40,689 nt of DNA from the NCBI GenBank assembly GCA_028699155.1, contig JAQVVD010000012.1:1-40689 (forward strand), in the 5' to 3' direction. Source of the DNA: Candidatus Peribacteraceae bacterium (GTDB lineage: Bacteria > Patescibacteriota > Gracilibacteria > Peribacterales > Peribacteraceae). Position numbers and translations under genes: made by a program. The first letter of the stretch is position 1, and the number at the start of each line of letters is the position of its first letter. Positions 13,807 through 22,453 of the stretch are shown here, one piece after another. Below the pieces are notes generated by a model, which had not been told where the DNA came from, did not search any database, and worked only from the letters and a program-made list of their open reading frames with translations.

Positions 13807-15327
13807 TTAATTTCCTGATGCGAGTGCCGAGATTTCCGATTGGGAGAGGACACGGTTGTAGATGCGCACATCATCCAATTTCCCATTGATGTTAAACGCA
13901 TCTGCCCAATCCCTGTCGCCGCATCTGCCCATGGTCAGCTTGCGTCCTCTGTTCAAAGAGCCTGAGTACGTATCTGACCTGCTGCCGAGGATGCCGTTCA
14001 CATAGATGCGAATGGCAGATCCGTCGTACGTTCCGGCCACGTGATTCCACGAGGTCGGGTTGATCTGTGACCGCGCGTAGTTATCGTCCCATTCCTGAAT
14101 GAAGAACGTGATCTGTGAACTGGAATTATAGAAGAACCCCCAGCCTTTTGACCACGTGGTTCCGTCCGTCTTGCAGATGATCCCATCAAATATCCAGGGC
14201 AGGCTGTCATTCTTTGTCCAGAAGGAGATGGTGACGGGCGTAGGGAAGAGGAAGCTGCTATCCGTGAAATCGATGTAGTCATTCCACCCATCGAAATCGC
14301 GGCTCGCCGTATTGCTGAATACCAGAGAGGCCTTTTCGCCCGTACTGACAGCGGCGCCGTTCTTCGGCGTTCCATCGTGGGAGTTCCCTGTCGCATCGAT
14401 CACCGAAGCGCCTGCGCTCGTTTCATCCAGCTTCCAGTATCCGATGTAGTCGCTGGGGGACGGCGTGACAACGATTTCGATCTGGCAGAGTTCGCTGCAG
14501 CCATCCCCCGCATTCGTGTTGCCATCGTCGCACTCTTCGTTTGACTGCAACACATCGTCGCCGCATCGTTCCGTACGACAGGAAGAGGAACAGCCGTCGT
14601 TCTCCGCCGTGTTGCCGTCGTCGCATTCCTCGTTCGCTGCAAGGATGCCATCGCCGCATATTTCGCTCTCGCAGAGTTCATTGCAACCATCGCCGGCTTC
14701 GGTGTTGCTGTCGTCGCACTGTTCTCCGGCCTGCTGAATGCCATCGCCGCACACTTCATTCTGGCAGACAGAAGAACACCCGTCATTGTTCCTCGTATTG
14801 CCGTCGTCGCATTCTTCGCCTCCGTCCAGAGCGCCATTCCCGCAATCCTGGGGCGGGGGACCGGTGAATGGCTGACAGCCCCGAATCGCATCGACCTCTT
14901 CCCAGGAGTCTACAATCGCTCCCGGAATCACCATGTCCAAATGCGCTTCCAAACGGCGTGTCGTGAAGTTGCCGAATGTCGCCTCCGCGCAGAGCGTCCT
15001 GTCCTCATTCCCCTCTCCGCCGATCGGATAGATCGTACACTCCGCAAGATCGTACTGGATCGTGCCTTTATTATCGTATGCATACACGAATGAGCGCGTA
15101 ACGTTCCCCTCATACTCCAGGTCCGCCTGCAGAGAAGTGATTGCGTTCTCCATGCACGTCCATGCCCCCTGGAACGCCTGTGCGGAAAGCTGCATGGAAT
15201 ACGCGCTCCGTTCGACGCTGAGACCCAGCAGCACCAGTGCGATGGACGTCGCAGACGCCATCGCGCCCACCACGAGCACCGTGAGGAGGAGCGTGTAGCC
15301 GTTGCGGGAGGGAACGTGTTTCATCAT
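13807..15327 (-). CDS. PilX-like minor prepilin with four DUF4215 repeats and a LamG domain
   Basis: 506 aa. Prepilin-type N-terminus NGYTLLLTVLVVG (cleavage after Gly10; no Glu at +5, as in PilX/GspK-like tip pilins). Residues 161-283 hold four about 30-residue Cys-rich repeats of the form CGDG...GEECDDGNT...DGCS..C (DUF4215/Myxococcus-type). Residues 295-500 are a LamG/concanavalin-like domain (IGYWKLDE, ISFWTK, WNHVAGTYDG, IRIYVNGILG, LDDVRIYNRVLS). Likely a pilus-tip adhesin, with the repeats as a disulfide-stiffened stalk and LamG as the ligand-binding head; binding is inferred. ATGA overlap with the preceding gene. Confidence 0.9.
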   Translation of the reverse strand: MMKHVPSRNGYTLLLTVLVVGAMASATSIALVLLGLSVERSAYSMQLSAQAFQGAWTCMENAITSLQADLEYEGNVTRSFVYAYDNKGTIQYDLAECTIYPIGGEGNEDRTLCAEATFGNFTTRRLEAHLDMVIPGAIVDSWEEVDAIRGCQPFTGPPPQDCGNGALDGGEECDDGNTRNNDGCSSVCQNEVCGDGIQQAGEQCDDSNTEAGDGCNELCESEICGDGILAANEECDDGNTAENDGCSSSCRTERCGDDVLQSNEECDDGNTNAGDGCSELCQIEIVVTPSPSDYIGYWKLDETSAGASVIDATGNSHDGTPKNGAAVSTGEKASLVFSNTASRDFDGWNDYIDFTDSSFLFPTPVTISFWTKNDSLPWIFDGIICKTDGTTWSKGWGFFYNSSSQITFFIQEWDDNYARSQINPTSWNHVAGTYDGSAIRIYVNGILGSRSDTYSGSLNRGRKLTMGRCGDRDWADAFNINGKLDDVRIYNRVLSQSEISALASGN

Positions 15328-16820
15328 CTGCAGTCTCCGCCTGCACCGGGGAAGAAGATATGGAATCCCGTGCTGGTAGCCATGTACAGCCGGTCATTCA
15401 TCATGTTGTAGAAAATGCCGTTCCCGCTGGTGGATAAGTTTTTGTACGCCACCTCTTCCACGGTTTTGTGGCGCGCGCTCCGTATCTGCAATTCCTTGCT
15501 GGAGAAATCCGTCGCCATGAAGGCGTAGCACCCGACGGGATCCATAGTCATTGCATTCACGCTGCCCTCCCCGTTGCTGCCCATATCTGCGCCGAATGTA
15601 TCGGCGAGATTCGCGCTGGGCACGCCATTGTCCCCCAGCACCAGCAGGTACTCGTCAATCGCCGATCCCTGCGAACGCCCCAGGTAGAAACCCGTCCCGC
15701 TGGCGCGGACAGAGAGCCCATCATTCGCATCGGTCGCATTGTAAGCGGCATGCTCCGACATTGCCGATGGATTGGAGATATCCGCCACGATCATTTCCTG
15801 CGCGTCCTTGCTCGTAGCAAGGTAGGCGTAAATCCCTGATGCATAGATGTCGAAAACAGTCGGATCGTCGGGAATGTTCAGCTCGTCCATCAGTGTGATG
15901 GCATTCGGGTCGCTGATATCGAGCGCATAGAGCTCGCTTGCGTCGGGGTCGCCTTGCGCGCCCGCATAGAGCACGCTTCCTTTTCGGAACAGTGCCATGC
16001 CTCTATTGACTCCTCCAGGCAGGTTGTACGTTGCGACCGGAACCGTTTCTGCATTGAGTGAAGTTGGATTCGCAATATCGTAAGCGAGGATTTCATCGCC
16101 GCTGTTGTAAGTAAGAAGGTAGAGCCTGTCGCGATACACCACCGGCGACCGTGCCGCCGACCCAAGTGAGAAATCGCTGGAAACGCGGAAGGGATGCGCG
16201 TCATCGGAGACATCAAAAATGTACAATCCCGCCCCCGCCGCTCCGCCGGTTACGAACGCATATGCGTCTTCCACTGTTACTCCGCTCAATTCCGGCGCCC
16301 CAGGCACGGGAACATTCGCCGCCATGGTGACTACGGACCAGTCGCCTATCTCCACAGCGCGGTTGCGCCAGTCTGTCAGTTCAACCGAGAGCACCGTCGC
16401 CCCGGAACGATGGTACCCGTGCTTCCAGGTTGTACGGGCCATGGCGCGAATCTTCTCGTCTGCAATGGAGTTGATTGTGAGAGCGGTGGTATACCCGTAC
16501 TGCCGAGTGAGAGAACCAGAGAGCATCCACTGTCCGTTCTCATCGAGCGTGTAGCCGTGTTGTCCCGGCACCAGTTCCGCAAAGTCGCGGTCCCGGATCG
16601 CTTTTGCGATTTCCAATGCCTGTTGCGTGTAGTGCATGCCCCGCATGCGATCCGCTCCTTCCTGAGAACTCTCCTGACCTGAGAGGAGCGCCCCAAACGC
16701 GGCAGTGGCGAATACGCCAAAGAGAACAATCCCGAGCATTGCCTCTACAAGGAGGGACCCGCGCCGTTCCGGAGCGCGACCGCCCCATGCCTGCAGAAAT
16801 ATGTGCAGCATGGAACTCAT
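15324..16820 (-). CDS. PilV-like minor prepilin with LVIVD beta-propeller
   Basis: 498 aa. Prepilin signal ERRG then SLLVEAMLGIVLFG with Glu at +5. After about residue 180 come repeats of the LVIVD type: YIFDVSDDAHPFRV, YDIANPTSL, YALDISDPNAI and VADISNPSAM, each preceded by YAY/YLA strands, predicting a propeller of about six blades that would sit on the pilus tip. Such propellers bind proteins or glycans; target unknown. Its last 4 nt overlap the start of the LamG pilin gene (ATGA), so the two are translationally coupled and probably made in fixed ratio. Confidence 0.88.
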   Translation of the reverse strand: MSSMLHIFLQAWGGRAPERRGSLLVEAMLGIVLFGVFATAAFGALLSGQESSQEGADRMRGMHYTQQALEIAKAIRDRDFAELVPGQHGYTLDENGQWMLSGSLTRQYGYTTALTINSIADEKIRAMARTTWKHGYHRSGATVLSVELTDWRNRAVEIGDWSVVTMAANVPVPGAPELSGVTVEDAYAFVTGGAAGAGLYIFDVSDDAHPFRVSSDFSLGSAARSPVVYRDRLYLLTYNSGDEILAYDIANPTSLNAETVPVATYNLPGGVNRGMALFRKGSVLYAGAQGDPDASELYALDISDPNAITLMDELNIPDDPTVFDIYASGIYAYLATSKDAQEMIVADISNPSAMSEHAAYNATDANDGLSVRASGTGFYLGRSQGSAIDEYLLVLGDNGVPSANLADTFGADMGSNGEGSVNAMTMDPVGCYAFMATDFSSKELQIRSARHKTVEEVAYKNLSTSGNGIFYNMMNDRLYMATSTGFHIFFPGAGGDCR

Positions 16821-16867
16821 TGTAAACGGGTGCGCCGGAACTCAGGAATGACAAACCCCTTTGAACA

Positions 16868-18088
16868 TCACGGATTGAGCAGTGTGAGCAGTAGAACGAG
16901 ATCCTGAAAATCCGCCGCGCTGCTCTGCAAATCAGTAGTTCCCAGCTCGAAGAGGTAGAGCGCCTGGTTCGGCTGTAGGCTGACTGTCCCCGTTTCCAGG
17001 TTGATGTACGCTTCCACGAAATCCTGTATGGATGCCTGGTTTTCCATCCCTGGGACATCCGGAACCGGATCGCCGTTTTTCAGAACGACGACGTACTGGT
17101 TGTTGGCTGTGCCGGTGCTCTGTTGCATGAGCACTTTCCAGTGTGTGTCCGAACTTCCATCGTACCACCATTGTTTTTTTGTCCATGAGCGGGCACGCAC
17201 GTCCATGAGTGTCCCCTGGCTGTATGTGGATGTGCAGCTGTACGAGTGCTGTTGACCATCATTCACGTTCGCACTCACCGGATGGTCCCAATCTCCGAAC
17301 GGATCGATCCACCCGCCGCCGATCCCGACCTGCAACGTCACAGGAAGAGGCAACCCGCCTGATGTAATTGCTGCGCCAAGCACCTGCAGATTGCAGGAGA
17401 AATCATCCGAAGATTCTACGGTATCATCCTGAATCACTACGTCCGGATCTCCGCCTTCCTCTTCTCCGCCTTCCTCTTCTCCGCCTTCCTCTTCTCCGCC
17501 ATCGGTCTGTCCACAGATGCCGAGCATCGCGCCCTGACCTTCGTAGTACTCCCAGAGCGAATCCGGCGCTTTGATCGTCTGCGGGGATTCGCCGAATGGA
17601 TCGATGCATATATCCAGCCAATCATCGGGGATGCCCACTTCCCCCGTCTCCCCGATATTCACTGTGATGGTGCGTTGCTCTCCGTTGAGAGCAGTGAGCG
17701 TGATCGTTCCCATGGCGCTGGGCTGCCCTGTGATCTTCGCGAATGTCACCTCTGTAAGACCGGAAACGGCAACTGTTGCCGGAATGGAGTAGTACTCATC
17801 ATACTCAGCATCGCGCATTGCGAATGATCCTCCCATGAAGAGAATTCCCCTGCCCGGCAACCCGTCGGTGGAAAACCCCCACGCAGAATCATTCATGGCG
17901 ACTTGCGCGAGGAATCTGGCTCGTTGCAATCCCTGTGCGATATTCTGCCGTGAAACTTCCAGGTCGCTGCGTATGAGGTACTGCCTGTACATTGGGAAAG
18001 AGAGGCTTGCCGTCGTCGCGAGAATTCCCAGCACCAAAAGAAGCTCAATGGCAGTGAATCCGCGCCGATGCGCCATTGGCAGTCTCAT
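16868..18088 (-). CDS. GspH/FimT-like minor prepilin with extended C-terminal domain
   Basis: 406 aa from ATG 18088 (a TTG at 18145 would add 19 residues; the ATG gives a leader of usual length). Prepilin signal AHRRG then FTAIELLLVLGILATTASL with Glu at +5, followed by a FimT-like domain (RYLIRSDLEVSRQNIAQGLQ-type helix, FSTDGLPGRGILF, TITVNIGETGEVGI). Then a linker of three GGEEE repeats and a second domain of about 190 residues I do not recognise, with Cys pairs and a long beta-rich region. FimT-type proteins start pilus assembly. It follows pilC by about 60 nt. Confidence 0.85.
   Translation of the reverse strand: MRLPMAHRRGFTAIELLLVLGILATTASLSFPMYRQYLIRSDLEVSRQNIAQGLQRARFLAQVAMNDSAWGFSTDGLPGRGILFMGGSFAMRDAEYDEYYSIPATVAVSGLTEVTFAKITGQPSAMGTITLTALNGEQRTITVNIGETGEVGIPDDWLDICIDPFGESPQTIKAPDSLWEYYEGQGAMLGICGQTDGGEEEGGEEEGGEEEGGDPDVVIQDDTVESSDDFSCNLQVLGAAITSGGLPLPVTLQVGIGGGWIDPFGDWDHPVSANVNDGQQHSYSCTSTYSQGTLMDVRARSWTKKQWWYDGSSDTHWKVLMQQSTGTANNQYVVVLKNGDPVPDVPGMENQASIQDFVEAYINLETGTVSLQPNQALYLFELGTTDLQSSAADFQDLVLLLTLLNP
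17450..17505. repeat. 15-bp tandem repeat (GGEEE linker)
   Basis: Three near-perfect copies of TCCGCCTTCCTCTTC (plus-strand reading) inside the FimT-like gene, encoding the GGEEE linker. A slippage-prone tract; copy number may vary between strains and set domain spacing. Confidence 0.8.
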
Positions 18089-18150
18089 ATTGCGCGTGGG
18101 AAAACTCCCTGGGATTGTACCAGCTGCGCCGTACTGCGCATACAAGAGTG

Positions 18151-20118
18151 TTACGCCCCGCCGACATTCCCGACGACGCTGTAGATCGGACCGAGGACTC
18201 CTATCGCGATCGTGGCAACGAGACCGCCGATGAAGAGGAGGAGAAGCGGCTCGATGATCACGGGCAATTTCTCTGCGATTTCAGAGGCTTCCTTGTCGTG
18301 GATGTCTGCAATCTTCAGCATGATTTTGGTGAGCGAGCCCGATTGTTCGCCGGTAATGACCAGCTGCTGCATTGAGGCGGGGAAACACTTGTCCGTGGCT
18401 TTGATGCTCTCGAAACTCGTCGCGAAGGAATCCCCCAGCTTCACGTGTTCCAGCAGTTCCGCGTAGAAACTGCGATACCGCGCCAACGATGTTGCATTCA
18501 CCAACGACTCGAGGGCCTCTGTGATGGGAACGCCCGCCTGGAGCAACCCGCCGACTACTACTCCGAAACGTGAGAGCGTCGCTTCTTTGACGAGCTTGCC
18601 GATACCGGGAATATGGTAGATGACCCACTGCACCAGAATCCTGAATGGCGTGTACTTCGTCAGAAGAACGAGTGCCAGTATGCCGGTAACGAAGGACGTT
18701 ATGATCATTCCTCCACTCGTTACGAAAATTTGTGTCCCCTTGATAATCATGCGAGTAATGAGCGGCAGCGGCACTCCGAGGGAGGTCAGGACTCCTACGA
18801 GATTCGGCAGGACGAAGAATCCCAGACCGAACACAATGCCGGTCATCATCACCAGGACGATTGCCGGATAGATCATCGCCGTCTTCACCTTGCTGCGCAG
18901 GGCATGGTCGCGCTCTTCCTGTTCAGAAAGATACTGCAGGTTCTCCACCAGGCTCCCCGCTTCTTCCCCTACGCGGATCATCGCAATCTGCTGTTGCTTA
19001 AAGAAGTACTGTCCCTCCATGGCGCGCCAGAGTGGGCTTCCCATTTCTACCGCTACAACAATGCGGCCGATGAGCTTGCGCATGGGACGCTTGCGCATCT
19101 CACGCCCAAGAACCCGCAATGCCTCCAGGAGAGAGAGACCTGCCCCCATCATCGTTCCGAGGTTATCGATGAGAGCGGTTCTCTCGCGATCCAGCCCCAT
19201 ATACGCCAGAGCACTGACGAATCGCTGGAATGCATTCTGTTTTTTTGGCTTCGGCATCTTCCATTCGATCTCCTTTTGCGTGTGTGTTTCCGGCTTCTTC
19301 TCCTTCTCTTTGGTTTTGCGTTCCTCCAGAATTTTACTCCTGCGCTCTGCCTCCTCCCGCCATTTCTTCTCCTCCCGCTTCTCCTGCGCCGCCTTCTCTT
19401 TCAGCCGTTTCGCCTCCTGCGCCGCCTTCTCTTTCTGCTCTTTTTTGGAAAGGGGTCTGGCCGCCGTTATTTCCCCCTGCTCTTCCTTCTTAAACCATGA
19501 GAGGAATGTACGCTTCTCCCCGGCTGCGTTTTTTTTCTTTGGTTCCGCTGCCGATTCGAGGAAGCCCTCCTCTGCAACTTGCTCGCGCAGGCGTTCTTCG
19601 TCCGCTGATTCCTTCTTGGCATCCGGCTCCGGATCAGTCGTAAATTCCAGCTCCAGACCGCCCGTTGCTTGCTCCTGTTTCTCTTTGGTAACAAGCTTGG
19701 ACGATGCGGGCTGCGGCAGCGGCTGTATCTGCTCTTCTTCCTTCGGCTCCAGGAGCCGGTCAAGGTGCTCGCGTTCCTCGAAAACACCGTGTTTGTCCGG
19801 GTCATTCTGCGATGGTTCCTCTGCGGCAATGAGCCGCTGTTTATGCCGCTCTACAACACTTTCTCCCTGCAGGGAGGGGAGTGAAATCTGCTCTTTGGAA
19901 TGCCTGCCCGTCTTTCGCGCTGCCGCCACATGGACTGCCAGGCGTTGTCCGTGCTTCTTCGGTTTGATCCTGTGCTGGATCGCAGGTTTCCTGCGCGCTT
20001 TGTGCTGCGCATGTTGCGGCTTTTCCTCCCCCAGATGGAGGAAGGAAAGCACAAGTGTCAGCAGGCTCTTGTGCGCTTGCCGGGATTGACTGCTATTTCT
20101 TTTTCCTGTTTTTGGCAT
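18151..20118 (-). CDS. pilC: type IV pilus inner-membrane protein PilC with 287-aa charged extension
   Basis: 655 aa. Residues 288-655 are a normal PilC/GspF platform protein: two GspF domains (ALIDNLGTMMGAGLSLLEAL... and FGVVVGGLLQAGVPITEAL...), each with RVGEEAGSL or TGEQSGSL, and three membrane helices. Before this lies a 287-residue extension rich in Lys, Glu, Arg and Gln, partly coiled-coil (KEQKEKAAQEAKRLKEKAAQ-type), absent from ordinary PilC of about 400 aa. An ATG at 19257 could start the normal form, but the extension has no stop and the start at 20118 overlaps pilB by 26 bp, typical of coupling. PilC organises the pilus motor beneath the membrane. Confidence 0.92.
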   Translation of the reverse strand: MPKTGKRNSSQSRQAHKSLLTLVLSFLHLGEEKPQHAQHKARRKPAIQHRIKPKKHGQRLAVHVAAARKTGRHSKEQISLPSLQGESVVERHKQRLIAAEEPSQNDPDKHGVFEEREHLDRLLEPKEEEQIQPLPQPASSKLVTKEKQEQATGGLELEFTTDPEPDAKKESADEERLREQVAEEGFLESAAEPKKKNAAGEKRTFLSWFKKEEQGEITAARPLSKKEQKEKAAQEAKRLKEKAAQEKREEKKWREEAERRSKILEERKTKEKEKKPETHTQKEIEWKMPKPKKQNAFQRFVSALAYMGLDRERTALIDNLGTMMGAGLSLLEALRVLGREMRKRPMRKLIGRIVVAVEMGSPLWRAMEGQYFFKQQQIAMIRVGEEAGSLVENLQYLSEQEERDHALRSKVKTAMIYPAIVLVMMTGIVFGLGFFVLPNLVGVLTSLGVPLPLITRMIIKGTQIFVTSGGMIITSFVTGILALVLLTKYTPFRILVQWVIYHIPGIGKLVKEATLSRFGVVVGGLLQAGVPITEALESLVNATSLARYRSFYAELLEHVKLGDSFATSFESIKATDKCFPASMQQLVITGEQSGSLTKIMLKIADIHDKEASEIAEKLPVIIEPLLLLFIGGLVATIAIGVLGPIYSVVGNVGGA

Positions 20119-21889
20119 GTTCTTTGGGAAGGCGATCTGCTTTTACGTTCTCCAGAGGCGGCGACGCCACGCGCATGAGCTCGTCTAAGGTCGTGAATCC
20201 CTGGCGGACTTTTTCGAGACCATCCTGAAACATCAGCTTCATTCCCTGGCGACGGGCGAGCAGCTCGATATCTCTGCTGGATGCCCGCTTAATGATGAGT
20301 TCCTGCACCTCCGGCGTGACCATGAGCAGCTCATGGATCGCAATGCGCCCGGCATAGCCCGTGCCGCTGCACGAAGGGCATCCTTTGCCCTTAAAGAGAC
20401 GCAGCTTCTCCTTCGCGGAGAAGAATTGTTTCGCCTGCGGATGGAGTTTCGCCGCCTCCTCTCCTGTGACGGAGTAGCTGTAGCGGCATTTGGCGCACAC
20501 GCGCCGCACGAGCCGCTGACCGATAATTACTTCCAGTGTGGAAGCCAGGAGGAACGGCTCAACGCCCATCTCCAGCAAGCGCGGCACTGCGGTTGCAGCG
20601 GTATTCGCATGGAGCGTGGAGAAGAGAAGGTGCCCTGTGAGAGCTGCATTCACGGAAATGTCCGCTGTCTCTGCATCGCGGATTTCTCCGACAAGGAGAA
20701 TGTCCGGGTCCTGGCGCATGAGCGCGCGGAGCCCGTTTGCGAATGACAGATTCGTCTCGTCATTCTTCTGGATGTGGTTGATCCCCGGGATCTTGTACTC
20801 GACCGGGTCTTCGACCGTCGAGATGTTCACATCCACCTTGTTGCGCAGCTTGAGCAGCGCGTAGAGCGTCGTGGATTTTCCCGAACCGGTCGGCCCCGTG
20901 GTAAGAATCATGCCAAACGGCCGATACGCGGATTTCTCCAACCTCTCCCTGTTCTCTTCATTGAATCCGAGCGACGTGAGCGTGAGTTTCCTCACGTATT
21001 CGGAGAGCAGGCGGAGCACGACTTTCTCGCCATCCACCACCGGCACAACCGATACGCGCATGTCTACTTTCATCCCCGTCGGCGCCTTGTAGCGTATCGC
21101 GCCGTCCTGCGCCGCGAAGTGCTCATCGATGTGCATGTTCGCGGCGATCTTGATGCGGTTGAGCACGCCTTCGTAATATTCCTTCGGAATGCGGCCGGCC
21201 TCGTGGAGTACGCCGTCCACGCGGAACCGCACGATGACCATTCCCTCCTGCGGTTCGAAGTGAATGTCCGATGCGTTCATCTGGATCGCATCGTTAAAGA
21301 TCTCCTGCAGAATTTCCGGCGCGACCTTCTTCTGTTTCTCAATGATCTGCTGGAAGCGCGTCTCCAGAGGCTTCTCGTAGTAACTGCACAAATTGCCGAT
21401 CACTGTCTGACTGGCATACATCCAGGCGATTTTTCCCCCGTATCGCACGCGATCTTTGGAGGCCTTGGATTTCTTTGCCTCCTGCTCTTTTTTCTTCTCT
21501 GAGGGAAAGATCGCTTCCTCCTGGTCCAGATTGATGCGCACCGCTTCTTCCAAAGTGGGATTGCCAGGATCGGATGTCGCAACCGTCACCTGCGTTGCGC
21601 CGGACCGCGCAACGACAACGCAGTTGTATGCGCGGGCGATCTGCTCCGGCAGTGAGGAGACGGTCTGCGCTCCTACTTCGGTCTTCTGCGGGTCGAAATA
21701 CGCGTACCCGTAATGTTCGGCAATCGCATTCTCATAGATGTCTTCCGTAAGCAGTTCCAGTTCAATGAGCGCCTGCTTGAGCGTGATGTTCCGCTGGCTC
21801 ACTTCGTCTTCGGCGCGTTTCACATCCTCCTCTGAGAGATAGTTGAGCTTCAGAAGTATGTCTTTGAGCTGTGCGTCTGCGACCGGCAT
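20093..21889 (-). CDS. pilB: type IV pilus assembly ATPase PilB
   Basis: 598 aa from ATG 21889 (MPVADAQLKDIL); an upstream in-frame start at 21937 would overlap the receiver gene. N-terminal MshEN-type domain (KDILLKLNYLSEEDVKRAEDE), then the GspE ATPase: Walker A GPTGSGKST (about 332-340), Asp box VEDPVEY, Walker B LLVGEIRDAETAD, His box TGHLLFSTLHAN, and the zinc tetracysteine CAKC...CPSC. It hydrolyses ATP to drive pilin polymerisation. A 25-residue Lys/Glu insert (about 145-170) is unusual. The C-terminus ends in basic KNRKKK. No pilT retraction ATPase gene is in the window. Confidence 0.95.
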   Translation of the reverse strand: MPVADAQLKDILLKLNYLSEEDVKRAEDEVSQRNITLKQALIELELLTEDIYENAIAEHYGYAYFDPQKTEVGAQTVSSLPEQIARAYNCVVVARSGATQVTVATSDPGNPTLEEAVRINLDQEEAIFPSEKKKEQEAKKSKASKDRVRYGGKIAWMYASQTVIGNLCSYYEKPLETRFQQIIEKQKKVAPEILQEIFNDAIQMNASDIHFEPQEGMVIVRFRVDGVLHEAGRIPKEYYEGVLNRIKIAANMHIDEHFAAQDGAIRYKAPTGMKVDMRVSVVPVVDGEKVVLRLLSEYVRKLTLTSLGFNEENRERLEKSAYRPFGMILTTGPTGSGKSTTLYALLKLRNKVDVNISTVEDPVEYKIPGINHIQKNDETNLSFANGLRALMRQDPDILLVGEIRDAETADISVNAALTGHLLFSTLHANTAATAVPRLLEMGVEPFLLASTLEVIIGQRLVRRVCAKCRYSYSVTGEEAAKLHPQAKQFFSAKEKLRLFKGKGCPSCSGTGYAGRIAIHELLMVTPEVQELIIKRASSRDIELLARRQGMKLMFQDGLEKVRQGFTTLDELMRVASPPLENVKADRLPKEHAKNRKKK

Positions 21890-21908
21890 AGCGAAGTGGG
21901 AAAAGAGG

Positions 21909-22298
21909 CTACTTGAGGAATTTCCTGATCGTCTCAACGATGACTGCGAGCGGCGTATTCGATTTTACGAAGTACTCCCTCACTCCCAATTCCTTCGCGC
22001 GCTCCTGATCTTCCGCCTGCCCCAAATTGGAGAGCACGATCACAGGCGTCGTGACTTTTTTGCTCTTGAGTTCACGCAACACTCCGAATCCATCAATCCC
22101 CGGGATGATGAGATCGAGGAGAATGAGGTTGTAGGGCTGCGCCTGCGCCTCTTTTATCCCTTCGGCCCCCGTGGAAGCAATGACTGTCTCGTACCCGCTG
22201 CTCATTAATTTAAGCTCAAGCGCATGCGCGAGCGGCCGCTCATCCTCGATGATGAGGACGCGTTTCGCTTTGGAGGAAGTGGTTTTTGTGTCTGCCAT
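21909..22298 (-). CDS. single-domain response regulator (CheY-like)
   Basis: 129 aa from ATG 22298; an upstream in-frame ATG (22352) lies inside the promoter and is unlikely. Receiver domain only: acidic pair in IIEDERP, phospho-acceptor Asp in LILLDLIIPG, Ser in VIVLSNLG, and Lys in YFVKSNTPL. No output domain, so it acts by protein contact, probably on PilB or the pilus machine as PilG/PilH do in other bacteria. First gene of the pilus operon, directly behind a strong promoter and 19 nt before pilB. Likely partner kinase: 10827-12440. Confidence 0.92.
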   Translation of the reverse strand: MADTKTTSSKAKRVLIIEDERPLAHALELKLMSSGYETVIASTGAEGIKEAQAQPYNLILLDLIIPGIDGFGVLRELKSKKVTTPVIVLSNLGQAEDQERAKELGVREYFVKSNTPLAVIVETIRKFLK

Positions 22299-22323
22299 GA
22301 TTTCTGTTTGGAAGAATCTGATT

Positions 22324-22352
22324 ATTATAGCAAAAATCTTCTCTGATGGCAA
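22324..22352 (-). promoter_or_regulatory. pilus operon promoter
   Basis: Minus strand -35 TTGCCA (22352-22347), 17-nt spacer, perfect -10 TATAAT (22329-22324). Gives a leader of about 20 nt to ATG 22298. Confidence 0.8.
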
Positions 22353-22399
22353 CTCTCTGGCCCGTATCTGATGCAGTAGAATTTTCGTGCAGTTCTGCC

Positions 22400-22427
22400 C
22401 TGACAGAAGAGCCGAACGTGCTACACT
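22400..22427 (+). promoter_or_regulatory. purH promoter
   Basis: -35 CTGACA (22400-22405), 16-nt spacer, -10 TACACT (22422-22427); divergent from the pilus operon promoter. Confidence 0.6.
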
Positions 22428-22453
22428 CTCCTCGCTAGGGCTCCTTGGCTTCT

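Noticed and set aside
18890-20089. 399-codon open frame antisense to pilC extension
   Set aside because: Product is Ser/Arg/Cys-rich low complexity, the mirror of Lys/Glu codons on the other strand; no start signals.
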